Source: Owenia fusiformis (Eukaryota > Annelida > Polychaeta > Sabellida > Oweniidae). Taken from it: a stretch of DNA of 64,000 nucleotides. The position numbers were made by a program, and so were the translations under genes. The DNA lies in NCBI GenBank assembly GCA_903813345.2, contig CAIIXF020000005.1:10421375-10485374 (forward strand). Direction: 5' to 3'. Positions within the stretch are counted from its first letter, which is position 1, and every line of letters starts with the position of its first letter. The notes under the pieces are model-generated. The model searched no databases and was not told where the DNA came from. It worked only from the letters and a program-made list of their open reading frames with translations. Positions 43,401 to 53,149 of this stretch are shown piece by piece.

Positions 43401-45731
43401 CTTTTGACTCTGGCAGATCGCCCTTCAACCGTAACAACAGAAGTTATGGACACAACTGAGAGGTTCATTATCCTGGTTTACCAGCCTACAAACAGTGGGA
43501 CAAATCTCAATACCATGCGCAGGCACATGTTCACTCATGACAGATGGATCCCGATAGAGTACCTCCAACATGAGATGCAGCACTCTATCATGTCATGCGA
43601 GCAGCTCTCCAAGGAGCACATGTATGGGGGCAATGTTATATGGTGGATCCAGTTTTTCCTTCACCAAACCTATGGGGATGGTTTAGGTGCGCATCAGGAT
43701 TATGGGTACCCAGATGGACAATACTGTTGCAAGCATCCGAGGCATGTAAAGTCATAATTAAATGTGGATGCACCAAATGTGACTGCAAAGGGAACTGCAA
43801 ATGCCATGGTGCATTCTACTGCATCGAAACTATGCAACTGCAAAGGAAATTGTAGCAATTAACCTGAATAAAGTATTATCTTAGGGGTATCAATGCTAAA
43901 AATGTAACAAGGATAAATACGATGAATATTTTGTGTTTACTTTATCTCAGAACTGAAACATGAATTGCAGGACTTTTGCAATTTGATAAGAAATAAGACA
44001 AGAAATGTCCCATCATGCTTTACACAAGAGACTACAGATTTTTGAGTGTGCAGCAATAAAGCTTTATAACTTAAGACATGTTGATTTTCTTCAAGCACAT
44101 ATAGTGGACATTTAGTGAGATTTTAATGAGATACGTTGCTATTTTAAGCTGTTGCTAGGTCATTGCTAGGCAAATTTAACCATTATTTCAAGCCATTGCT
44201 AGGAAGTTGCTAGGGAAATCATTTATGCTTAAATACAATTTCTGTACGTTAAGAGATAATTTGGAAGGGATCCAAAAGCATACAAGTGAGCATATAATAG
44301 GAATATGATGTGCAAATGTCAAAATGGGCATTGTAACCTGTTGCCATGCTGTTGCTATGCAACATGGTAATGTCACTTTTGTAAATATGTTTGAATTGTT
44401 GTATTTTAGGATAAGAAGACTTTTTGTAATGGTCTTATAGCATCCTAGCATATATTAAGTGGATTTATATTGTAAAATATGTTATTTTAGATGGTTGCTA
44501 TGTGGTTGCTAGGCAAATATATGATTTCACAAAAGATCGAACCCCTCAGATTAGAGCTTATCTTAGGGTCCAACTTTGTGCCAAGTTTGGTTGCTCAACT
44601 TGCATTTTTCATTGGTGAATTATAGTGAGATAAGGAGTTTGAAATTTGAATTTTCTGTTAATGTTGTGTTAAAAAGCAGTAATAATGGGTATCCTCTGTA
44701 ATCTCAATTATTTTTCTAAAAAGGGCTTTAGAAAAAGGGCCCTGTCTCTAAAATGTCTTGAAATACATAGAACAATAAGAAAAAACTCCAAAACGAACTT
44801 TAGTATGAAAACGCAAGGTCCCTATGGGGGCCTTGCACCAATTGATTCCACTAAAGGAAAAAAATTGAAATTCTAAGACAGTGAAAAATCATTAAAAAAT
44901 ACACAGATTCAGAATCCGGCAAGCATTTTCCCTTATTCCTCTCCGTTAAGAAGTTTTGTAAGGTGTTGGATCCCTTTAACAATAAGTGTCAGTTGGTATT
45001 GGGACTCTGAAAAGTGTTCCACTTAAAGATGTGCTCCACTTCTAGAGGTGTTCCACTCTGCAGATTTAACTGTACATGTACTTGCAAAATTGACCTTTCC
45101 TCTGTGTATTCTGACTGTATACTCATTCTCATGTGATAACTCCATTGAAATGGACAACTCATGAAGTGCATTGACTTTAATTCCAGCGTCTTCCAGATCA
45201 AATAAAAGAAAGAAATGAAAAATTGAAGGCTGAAATGATGGGTATGTAAAGTATTAAAATAACACCCATAGTAATTTAAATTAAGATGGGCTGCAGACTA
45301 TGATGACCTTTAGAGCCTACATATAATGTACACGTTAAAAAGGCAGATTACTCATCCATTAACTTACCTTAGGTTAAGCTTTATTTGAGTAGCGGAAGTC
45401 AACATTGAGTATATTTTTGATATTCGCTATTGGGAAAATATTGCAGAAATATGAAACATTTTTTTTAAACAAAGCAATAAACATATTACTAACAATAAGA
45501 TTTAATGAGCCATAAACTGCTCAATGTTGTATCATTTAATGTGTACTCACTGAAAAAAGTTTGACAATTTCCGCCCATATTTAACAATTTTATTGATATA
45601 TTTCAGGCAAGCTAAAAGATTTGGGTAACATGGTACTGAAACCATTTGGACTTTCCACCAATAACTTCAATCTGGTGCAGGATCCAAATACAGGAGGATA
45701 TTCTGTAAACTTCAACAACAATGGAAAATAG
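34489..45731 (+). CDS. TTC1: Tetratricopeptide repeat protein 1 (TTC1)
   Basis: Coding exons 34489-35085, 35683-35856, 37877-38062, 45187-45241 and 45607-45731 join to 378 residues. TTC1 is a cytosolic TPR adaptor reported to bind Hsp70/Hsp90 C-termini and G-alpha16/Ras. The first 199 residues are an acidic, Ser/Asp/Glu-rich disordered region ending in [10 protein letters not shown], close to the human NMSDEEKQ. The TPR block (about 205-320) contains [36 protein letters not shown] and [20 protein letters not shown], followed by the conserved tail [18 protein letters not shown] and [10 protein letters not shown]. Human TTC1 is about 292 residues; the extra length is in the N-terminal acidic region. 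Two ATGs lie in tandem (34489, 34492); either may start. Intron 3 is 7.1 kb because of a nested transposon. Confidence 0.96.
35940..36135. repeat. Inverted-repeat element, copy 2 (see 8520-8720)
   Basis: In TTC1 intron 2. TGTCACTATCGTTGCATATATGCC near 35955 is mirrored by GGGCATATGTGCAACTATAGTGACA near 36040. The flanking TGGTCAGAGAGTACCG continues the similarity to 8520-8720 in opposite orientation. Confidence 0.65.
36160..37400. repeat. GTCACCAC-family element expanded by an internal AGGTCA-rich array
   Basis: The left end has two tandem copies of TGTCACCACCAAAAGTGGTG (near 36161 and 36210), then GGCGTCCGGCGGTTGG repeats. The right end near 37370 reads AGGTGGTGACATTTTGTCATG. Between lies an irregular tandem array (36380-37370). 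Landmark GTTCTCAGAA words occur at 36419, 36544, 36724, 36860, 37008 and 37299, spacing 125-180 bp. Each unit contains TTTGACCTTCAATGACCTTC and AAGGTCAAAAAGGTC. It is non-coding and in TTC1 intron 2. Confidence 0.85.
38247..38332. repeat. Left half of a MITE split by a transposon
   Basis: The sequence GTCTAAGTGGAACACATCTG, followed by TCTAAAAAGTGTTCCACTT, matches the left half of the complete element at 50158-50309. The missing right half is at 44976-45073 (TTGGGACTCTGAAAAGTGTT in the intact copy's order). Both halves meet at TTAA, the target site of the transposon at 38333-44975. Confidence 0.8.
38568..38982. mobile_element. MITE nested in the TTAA transposon
   Basis: The ends read GGGTAATTAAATTAGTTGTT at 38572 and, reverse-complemented from 38950-38973, the same 20 bases, giving arms of about 28 bp with only a small offset at the tip (GTTAGGG versus GTTAGGCCAGGG). 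The interior includes CGTACCTCGCGCGCATCC. It is non-coding. Confidence 0.8.
39815..40895. mobile_element. 1.08-kb inverted-repeat element with TA-type ends, nested
   Basis: A perfect 14-bp terminal repeat TACTGTATAACACA stands at 39815 and reversed at 40882-40895. Taking CTGTATAACACA as the true end leaves TA on both sides, a Tc1/mariner-like target. Sub-terminal sequences also pair (TTTGCGTTTTTCATTTAC with GCGAATTTACGCAAATTC words). No transposase remains. An ATTAATCGATAATTGATC-type palindrome at 40355 may be a further fragment. Confidence 0.7.
41015..42563 (-). repeat. Left arm of a long inverted repeat in the TTAA transposon
   Basis: It pairs with 43090-44865. Matching landmarks include AGAGACAGGGCCCTTTTTCT (41108) with AGAAAAAGGGCCCTGTCTCT (44733), GGAATCAATTGGTG (41029) with CACCAATTGATTCC (44837), and CCCATACATG near 42223 with its reverse near 43619. 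The left arm lacks about 180 bp present on the right, in the gene fragment around 42250. Confidence 0.85.
42000..42900 (-). pseudogene. Remnant of a repeated animal transposon-borne gene (minus copy)
   Basis: Broken frames on the minus strand encode [20 protein letters not shown], then [18 protein letters not shown], then further back [20 protein letters not shown], and after a deletion the Cys-rich end complementary to 42020-42110. The type resembles a recurring uncharacterised protein family seen in many invertebrate genomes (a motif like SxDSDVLVI followed by a FHAxxGCDT box and a Cys-rich tail). I cannot assign a function; the DSD pattern recalls PIN/FEN-like nucleases, which is only a guess. 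Confidence 0.5.
43084..43855 (+). pseudogene. Remnant of the same gene (plus copy) with frameshifts
   Basis: Frames shift at least three times. In order they read [20 protein letters not shown] and [13 protein letters not shown] (about 43090-43200), [20 protein letters not shown] and [20 protein letters not shown] (43200-43335), [20 protein letters not shown] and [20 protein letters not shown] (43380-43520), then [21 protein letters not shown] and the Cys-rich [20 protein letters not shown] (43610-43830). The text is longer than in the minus copy. The domain order matches the recurring uncharacterised family, so the ancestral product was a single protein of several hundred residues. Confidence 0.55.
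43090..44865 (+). repeat. Right arm of the long inverted repeat
   Basis: Reverse-complement partner of 41015-42563 over about 1.7 kb with scattered substitutions and indels, so the duplication is not very recent. The intervening loop (42564-43089) holds sequence present only once, continuing the minus-strand gene fragment. Confidence 0.85.
44976..45073. repeat. Right half of the split MITE
   Basis: Continues the element interrupted at 38332. CAGTTGGTATTGGGACTCTG and AGAGGTGTTCCACTCTG match CAGTTGGTTTTGGGACCCTG and CGAGGTGTTCCACTTC in the intact copy (50158-50309). TTC1 exon 4 begins 114 bp downstream. Confidence 0.8.
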
Positions 45732-46967
45732 AGAGAAAAACAGACATACATTATAAAACCACTATTATCAAGTTGTCATTTGGCTGTCCAGAGTGGCAAG
45801 GAGGATACTTTGTCAACTTCAACAATAGAAAAAATAGACAACATTATAAAACAATTGTAAACGTGTCATCATGCAGTAGTCATTTGGAGTCTGGAGTCCT
45901 AAGGAGGATATTGTGTCAATTTCAATATTACTAGAAATTAAGTGTTGTGGAGATGATTATAAGATTCAAGTAGTCAAGCTTACTACATTATATTCATTAT
46001 CACACTATCGGTGGCACTAGTAGGATGTAATTGTTGTAATGTAGGCATGATCATGTGTCATTACACATGTTGGATAGTACGAAATCTGGCCCGTAGCCAG
46101 GGGGCCAAAAATTATTTCCATAATGGTCAATTGGAATTTTTTAAGAATGAATAATTCTTGGCTTAAGGCCCTTAACAAATTCATGAGCGATTCAAACATT
46201 GACTCAAGCGTGTATCCTCTGGATTCATGCATTACAAAGATGTCACTACTAGTCATTTGGCTCAGACAGTGAAGTAATCCAATTCTCCCATATAAAGCAA
46301 AAGTAGGAGCCAGGTAAAATGGTGTAAATAAATTACCTATATAGAATAGATATCACATGAGTATTATTCAGATGAATTGCATTTTTCTCTTGTCCGTAAT
46401 TTGTTGATGGTTGGAAGGAGACATGGACGGAGGGACAGACAGGCAAGTTGTTGATTCAGTAGGTTTGTCATGTGAACCAAAAAGCATACATACTTTTCAA
46501 TTCTGGTGATGAACCTTTTTTGCTTTTCATAACATTGAAATAATATTTCTTTTTCAGAGGGTTTTTGTTTTTCAAAGATTCAATAAATGGTCTTATCCAT
46601 TTTAGAAAATACAATGTACATGTAGTTTTGAAAATGGGCAAAATAAAATTTAAAAAAATAAATATTAATCAAACACGACTTATGTTATATTTCATTGTTT
46701 AAGTTTTATTCAGTTATATTACAAATGACCAATAGAAATAAAAAAAAAACAATATTTCGTTGAACAATCAATAACAAGTCATTGACATTTAGAAAGCAAA
46801 TACTTGTTTATAATTTACAAAAAATGAACCACTAAATGAAACACCATGTTATAAATGTTCAACTATGGCAAATTGCCAGTATCAATTCAGATATGCTAAT
46901 TACACTAATTTGTGATAATATATGGTGTAATGTAGATGTTAACTTAGTATTCTCTAAAGCTCCTAAT
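45732..46967. other. TTC1 3' flank
   Basis: Probable TTC1 3' UTR and spacer. Possible polyadenylation signals AATAAA occur at 46327 and in the A-rich block near 46640-46665. A direct duplication of about 100 bp straddles the stop region: GTCATTTGG...GGAGGATA...TGTCAA...TTCAA occurs near 45777 and 45881. GACAGACAGGCAAG near 46434 is a simple-repeat scar. No other gene is seen. Confidence 0.4.
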
Positions 46968-47457
46968 CACTGTTCCACAACTAGTTACTTTGACGGAACG
47001 TCAATGTAACAAAATGGATGAACTTCCTGGTCAAGAGTTTTTTTGTTTTCTCGATTTAAACCAACTTATAAGTTAAGTTGCAGATTACAATTTGGCACAC
47101 AATTTAGAGATAATAAGTTTCTTCGATTTGGAATTTGTTTTGTAAATGAAGTTGCAAATATAACCCCTCGCTTTTGTTACATTGACAAAAGTCCCTTATA
47201 TTACCAATGTATGTTACTTTATAGACTAATGTCAATGTAACAAAAGTGATGGTCTAAATGCATGAATTATAGCTCTATTTAAAAATAAAATTCCAAACCG
47301 AGAGCATTTCTAAAAGCTAAACTGTATTGTCTAACTTTGTGCCAAAAGATAATCTGCAACATGACTTATACGTAAGTTTAAACCGAGGAAACAAAATACT
47401 TGTTCATCCATTTTGTTACATTGACGTTCCTTCAAAGTAACCAGTTGCGGAACAGTG
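46968..47457. mobile_element. 490-bp palindromic MITE with 5-bp target duplication
   Basis: Arms of about 135 bp: CACTGTTCCACAACTAGTTA at 46968 and ACGTCAATGTAACAAAATGG pair with the reverse of 47320-47457 (CACTGTTCCGCAACTGGTTA). CTAAT flanks both ends (46963-46967 and 47458-47462). The interior is non-coding. Confidence 0.85.
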
Positions 47458-47996
47458 CTAATGAATCAATTTATCTTTGCTCACATTAACATATTGCTAC
47501 TTGACTTGTACATGTAGTCTATACATACATCGTACTAATACATTGCTTGTTTACAAAAAAGACCCAACACATTACATGAATAGAATCACATGAAGATGAA
47601 AACTACATTCAACAAGAAACAATATCATTCTTATCATTGATTCATTGCACAATTATATATTTTTGTACATAGAGTAGACTTATTCTATTGTATAGTACTG
47701 TACAATGTGATACATCAAAAACACTCTCATAAAATAAAACATTGCAGTAATTGCCAAAATGAACACATAGGCGTATACATTAACATATGACAAATGAACA
47801 AATGAGCTGTTCATAATAAACTAAAACTCATGCATGTGAACACCTCACTACATTGATTGGAATTAGTAAAATCTGAATACTTTTCAGTTCTATTTTTTTA
47901 ACATCTTTCATTGTAACAGATGCTCAGAATCTGTTCTCGATCTTGAAGCCCTGTCTTAGGGAAATGTTTTTTAAATATCCCACTGAATCACATGTT

Positions 47997-48140
47997 TTCA
48001 CAAGGCATTAACATGCAAAATGTCACCACCTGCCATTTGTTACATCAAACATCAGCTGCCAAACAACAACCACTGAACACTATCCACAAAAAGTTGGGGA
48101 CTATAACAATATGTCACCACTTGTGATGGTGACATAAAAA
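47997..48140 (-). repeat. GTCACCAC-family repeat, near-minimal copy (reverse)
   Basis: It runs from CACAAGGCATTAACATGCAA through AATGTCACCACCTGCCATTT to AACAATATGTCACCACTTGT. The same layout in opposite orientation is at 61949-62092. These roughly 140-bp copies probably show the basic unit of the family before internal expansion. Confidence 0.75.
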
Positions 48141-49226
48141 CCTCTGACAAGTTTACTGTATATTATTATATGCAGTATCGGGAAACAATGACTCATACCA
48201 TTTTATTGATTGAATGTTATACCTGTACAATTCATGACAATACAACTATTTAAGGTGAAGTAATGGCTTTCTTTGTTTTCTTAGTTGCAATTATATTGAC
48301 AGAATCACTACTCAGCTTGACAAGGAACAAAGCTTTTAGTATTAGTATTGATTTAATAAAACATCTAAATGTGCTTAACAAATTACATATAACATAAACT
48401 AAAGTAATATTTAAAGTTTATAAAACATCTTAAACACAACAAATTAATTACATGTACTACAATACTAATCATGAGTACCATATTTTTGTGAACTTTAGAT
48501 ATCATATTTTGGTGAATTACAAGTAAATTATAAAATATCTGTGTGTTCGGTTCGGTATCTTTTCCTATTGCACAAAATCAGAGGCAAATTAAAACTCGAA
48601 TATTTTTGATTGTGGCTTCTTTACACTTAACTATCTGTTTCAGTTTCACATAAAACATCAAACAAAGGGAAAATTATTTAAATCTTATTATAGCCTGGAT
48701 CCATGCATGTCATAAAGGTATTCTTAAATTGATGAATTCACAAAGTATATTCTCCTCAAACTATGACTATTCATGGAATACACGCTCACAACTTATAAAT
48801 TTCTCAGTAGATAATTTTTACAGAAAACCCCTTCAGTCTTCAGTGAAATAAAGACTAGAACCTGAGGGTTATTAACAGAAACTTTGTATGGTTAAGAACT
48901 CCTAAATGTTGCTATTGGCACCAATATCACCATGGTTACAACATTTGATTTAAGAAATCTTAACTTTACAAAGTTTCTGTTACTGACTCCAGTGTTTAAC
49001 TAACAATACTGTTAACTGTTCATCCAATTTTCACATCAAAGTTAATATATAGGGTGTCCATAACAACTCTTTACAATTACAACACAAAGCCTGTTTAAAG
49101 TGTAGAGATTTTATGAACACCCTGTATATTATTATATAGCCATAATGACATATTCTTTACTCAGATGTCTAACTCTAAAGTATCTATACAGTGTCAATAC
49201 AGTTTCTGTACAATTACGACACAAAG

Positions 49227-49529
49227 CACTGGTGATCCACTCAATTATGCTGGAACCGTTTTGGTAACAAAATGTTGGAATGTGGAAAGTATGATACTGA
49301 TCACAAACGTGTATCAGTATCATATGCTTATGAAAATGTACACATTTGCGAACAAATAGTTCAGAAGACAAAGGCATCGTCGATTTAATTCTTCACTTAA
49401 GTTACATAACGGTATTTCGAAAAACAGTTAAGATCTGGAAAAAAGAAAAATCGTACCTTCGACGTTCCGACATTTTGTTACCGAAACGAACCATTTCGGT
49501 AACAACCGTAATCGAGTGGATCACCAGTG
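49227..49529. mobile_element. 303-bp MITE with 6-bp target duplication
   Basis: Perfect 16-bp terminal inverted repeat CACTGGTGATCCACTC at 49227 and reversed at 49514-49529. ACAAAG stands on both sides (49221-49226 and 49530-49535). The interior contains CATTTTGTTACCGAAACG-type inverted words. The flanking sequence itself is duplicated (49090-49190 resembles 49540-49630), so the insertion is inside an older tandem pair. Confidence 0.85.
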
Positions 49530-49639
49530 ACAAAGACTGTTTAAAGTGTAGAGAGACTTCATGGACACCTTGTATATTATTCTACAACCATAACTACATG
49601 ATCTTCACTAAGATGTCTAACTCTGTTCACTGAATCAGA

Positions 49640-50157
49640 GCAAAATTTGAACTGTACTGCAATACTAAAAATTCAAAATAAAATATATCAAAGTAGTGAA
49701 ACAAAATAATAAGTGATTGTGCATCACATCTCTGTCTACCCTAGCAGATACCTCACATGAACTTTGTTTGCTAGTGGCTACACTAACACTACACAAACTC
49801 TACAAACTGCCATCATGAAAAATCATGGTCTTCTATTTAATTATTTCTAATTGAAGGCAGAAAGATGTGTTGAGTATCAGATGACAAACTGCCTTATGAA
49901 TACGTTTTTTGTGCAGTTTTGGAACATAAATACCGTACATGTAGTATTTAATACAGTGATTCCACAAGTTCACCAAGCATTTGTAATTCAATTGTAAATA
50001 CTATAATGTATACTAGGTCTAGATTCAAGTTTGGTGTCCCTAATATAAAATCTTCCCCAATACAACAGAGGGAGACTATTACACATGTAATTTATATGTG
50101 TCAGAGAGGTTAGTTAAGCACCAACTTATAAGCTCCACACTAAATCATACATACATT
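49640..50157. other. No gene seen
   Basis: AT-rich spacer without recognisable features. The preceding 47463-49220 stretch is likewise empty apart from the repeat at 47997-48140. Confidence 0.5.
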
Positions 50158-50309
50158 AAAACATGTCTAAGTGGAACACATTTGGTACCTCTAAAAAGTG
50201 TTCCACTTAGTAGATGTTCCACTGATAGAGGCTCATTTAACATTAAATCAGTTGGTTTTGGGACCCTGAAAAGTGTTTCACTAACCGAGGTGTTCCACTT
50301 CACATGTTT
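50158..50309. mobile_element. 152-bp MITE, intact copy
   Basis: The terminal inverted repeat AAACATGTCTAAGTGGAACA at 50158 pairs with the reverse complement of the right end (AAACATGTGAAGTGGAACAC). An internal TCTAAAAAGTGTTCCACTTA also pairs with CTGAAAAGTGTTTCACTAAC. It serves as the reference for the copy split at 38332/44976. Confidence 0.8.
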
Positions 50310-50728
50310 CAGATTATGAAATAGACTTTTTAATTTAAAATGTGAATTCCCTTTGATAAAAACAATGTGCTAATACCATTACCTGTTATATGACAAACAA
50401 AATTGATGATGTGTAGAATTCAGAGTGAAATATAACCATCCTCCGAACACATGCCTCCACTTGTACCCCCTTCTTCCAAGAAGGAGAGAACTTAGTGGAT
50501 GATGTCTGGAGTCCTGCTTTCGGCGGACGAATACACCTGTTTGTGCCTTAAGAAAGCAAATACATGCAATTATACTTGCTCTTCAGTGTTACTGCAGATC
50601 TGAGGTAGATATTATCTCATTACTGTTACAATATGGAATACTAGTAAGATAATTGTTTATGCTGTTCGGAATAGAACCTTTGAGTACTCAAATGTATCAT
50701 GCTATATGGCACAAATTCCCAACATGTA

Positions 50729-50822
50729 ATCACAGGTGCCCCCTGGGTAATAAGTGTGGAGTCGCCCATCAATCAATTAATATGGTTGCAGGACACGTAT
50801 TACCCAGGGGGGCACATGTGCA
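50729..50822. repeat. 94-bp hairpin (short MITE-like unit)
   Basis: AGGTGCCCCCTGGGTAATAA at 50733 is mirrored by CGTATTACCCAGGGGGGCAC near 50797. Outer ATGTAATCACA and TGTGCATGTAAT extend the pairing imperfectly. It is non-coding. Confidence 0.65.
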
Positions 50823-52077
50823 TGTAATGGTAGACATATGGAACACTGGTATTTCTTAGTAATAATTATAAGCAGAAAATTTATGACACAATATCCAATT
50901 TTGCACACTACTACATAGTACTATATTATTATGGGTAATACATATAATGTATAATAACTGGTTAATATACCGATTCAAATGAATACTAAATGTAAGCTAC
51001 AATCACATACACCGATACTGATGTGAATAAATGGATTCACATTACACTCATGTCACACAAAATCACATTTAACAAAAAAAATAGAAAAAGTTATTGCAGC
51101 AAATATTGATTGATGAATTGGAACACTTTATGGTGACACATTTCTTAAAATGTGAAATGGGATATATGCTAAAATCAGCCCTATTGGCCTGATCAGTTTC
51201 CGTGGAGACAGCATTTTTTGAAATAATTCAAATTCTGCATTTCAAAATTTGGCAAGATTCAAGCCTTTAAACCTGAAATATTTTGAACTTGATTGATGTA
51301 TGCACCATATTGTAAGCCCTATTTCAGAAATGGCTGAAATAAAACGCACCTTGTATAGTCACTTACAATGATTGTGACAGTTGCACTAGCCTATTCCTGA
51401 AGTTTAAAGTACCACAATGATCTGCAAATGGTTGGTTGTGCAACAGAGAAATGGAATAATGTTGGTCCTAAATTACCCTTTACAAAAACGAACAGCAATT
51501 TTCTCTCATACTCTCCATTATCAATTAACTTCTCAACACGACCCAATCAGAGTTAATCGCATTGCTTTGTCGACTGCATTGACTTTGTTGCTTCGCCATG
51601 ATTTTCTGTGATGTCCATTGATTTAAACTTTGATGCTCTCTGATTGGTTTAACACCAAACTGTTAAATGATCTGTTCTACTCAGAGGGTAGTGAATTTAG
51701 CCAAAGAGATTAGGGTAGTCATCCTGGAATAGAAGAAAAACATCATTGTTTATTTGAATTTAATTTCTAGTAAATTATTATCTTACTGAATAGATCAGAT
51801 GCGAGTAGAAATGATCTTGACTTACGTCATTAAATATTCAAAATTCAGTCAAAGTGATGTCATATTTGAAATCTTCATGTAAAAATACATCTAAAAATAT
51901 GGTTTTGAAAATTGTTTATCAACTTTGAAAATTTAATCTATTTTGAAAATGTGACTTCTAGTTCGGGTTGATTCCTTATAGACCCCATATTAAAAATCAC
52001 AAAAATTGAAATATCTTTTCTTGTATTGGACGTATAACATTTTCTTTTACTGGACATACTTTAATTTGCATAACTAC
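50823..52077. other. No gene seen
   Basis: Spacer. The segment 51820-51980 resembles 12920-13050 (shared GATGTCATATTTGAAAT-type text and ATGTGACTTCTAG), evidence of an old dispersed repeat. Nothing coding is recognised. Confidence 0.45.
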
Positions 52078-52268
52078 ACCCCCAAAATGCAATCTGATTT
52101 TCGACGCCGTTTCGGTGCCAAATTTCGGTGTCGAAATGGCACCAAATGGACTGACTAGTCCGGTAGCAAATTCTGGTGTTGAAAGTTTTCGGTGCTGGAA
52201 CGGTGTCGAAACGGTGCCGGAACGGTGCCGAATTTTTTCGATGACGAAACGGCGTCGAATTATATTGG
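52078..52268. repeat. Dispersed GGTGCC-rich repeat, copy 2
   Basis: Same element as 8175-8400 and in the same orientation: CAATCTGATTTTCGACG, GGCACCAAATGGACTGACTAG-type core, a run of GGTGCCGGAACGGTGCCG, and the tail GAATTATATTGGCTGTGTA. Confidence 0.65.
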
Positions 52269-53149
52269 CTGTGTATTCGATACATAAGGGCTATATGAAA
52301 ATTGAACCACTAAAACAGATGTACTTTCTACTATACCCGCCATGCTATCTGACCCGAGCGAGCCACCTGGTGGTGAAACTGGTAACTACCTACTCGCATT
52401 TGCGTTATTAAGTTCATGGTGCTTATATACATATATAATAGCTGTTCTTGATACTAACTGAAATACCAAATACTAGTTGATGGATTTGATTCAAATTTTA
52501 TATGCTGATAGGGACAAAGGAGCTTTGCACAAAAAGAGATATTCAAAATGGCCACTGAATTTCAAAATTCCTATCATTTTCCTTAAAAAAAAAAATCTTC
52601 GATAACTCGAATGCAGTGGACAGATTTGGTCCAAATATGATATGCCCAGCTGATGCCTAAGGACAAAGGAGAAGGAGCTAGCTCTGCTCAATTAGAAATT
52701 TCCAAGATTGCCATTGAATTTCAAAATGGCAACCATCTTTCATAAAAAATGTATTTTAATTACTAAACAAAAATGTAGCATTTTATTGGATGAAGATTCC
52801 AAATGCTACCATCATCGGACACCAGAAAATGGATGGATTTTTTTATTTATTTTTTATTTATTTATTTAATACACTTATTCGATCCATTTACTACATTCAA
52901 TATAACATTTCAATACATTCAATACAACAAATCAATATATCTGCGAAATCAAAAAAAAAAAACTGTTACCCACCATGTACGTAATACTGTTATAGTTTAA
53001 AATCTAAATACATTTTCTTAATTGAAAATTTCTAGACATCTTTTTAACCATATTTTCCGTTTAATAATAAAAATTTCACTATTAATCTCTATCATGTTTT
53101 CTAATGAGCTATCTTCTCTAAAGTAAACAAGAACACAAATGTGTACAAT

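Larger units (their letters stand above)
38333..44975. mobile_element. 6.6-kb TTAA-flanked DNA transposon (Kolobok- or piggyBac-like target)
   Basis: The boundaries are visible because the insertion splits a known MITE. The left terminus AGGGGACCACCACC follows TTAA (38329-38332), and the right terminus, reverse-complemented, AGGGATCCAACACC precedes TTAA (44976-44979). The interior holds two younger MITEs (38568-38982, 39815-40895), then two long inverted arms (41015-42563, 43090-44865) carrying fragments of one gene in opposite orientation. No intact transposase is present. TTAA duplication is typical of Kolobok and piggyBac superfamilies; no THAP or DDE signature was found, so the superfamily is open. 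It lies in TTC1 intron 3. Confidence 0.8.
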
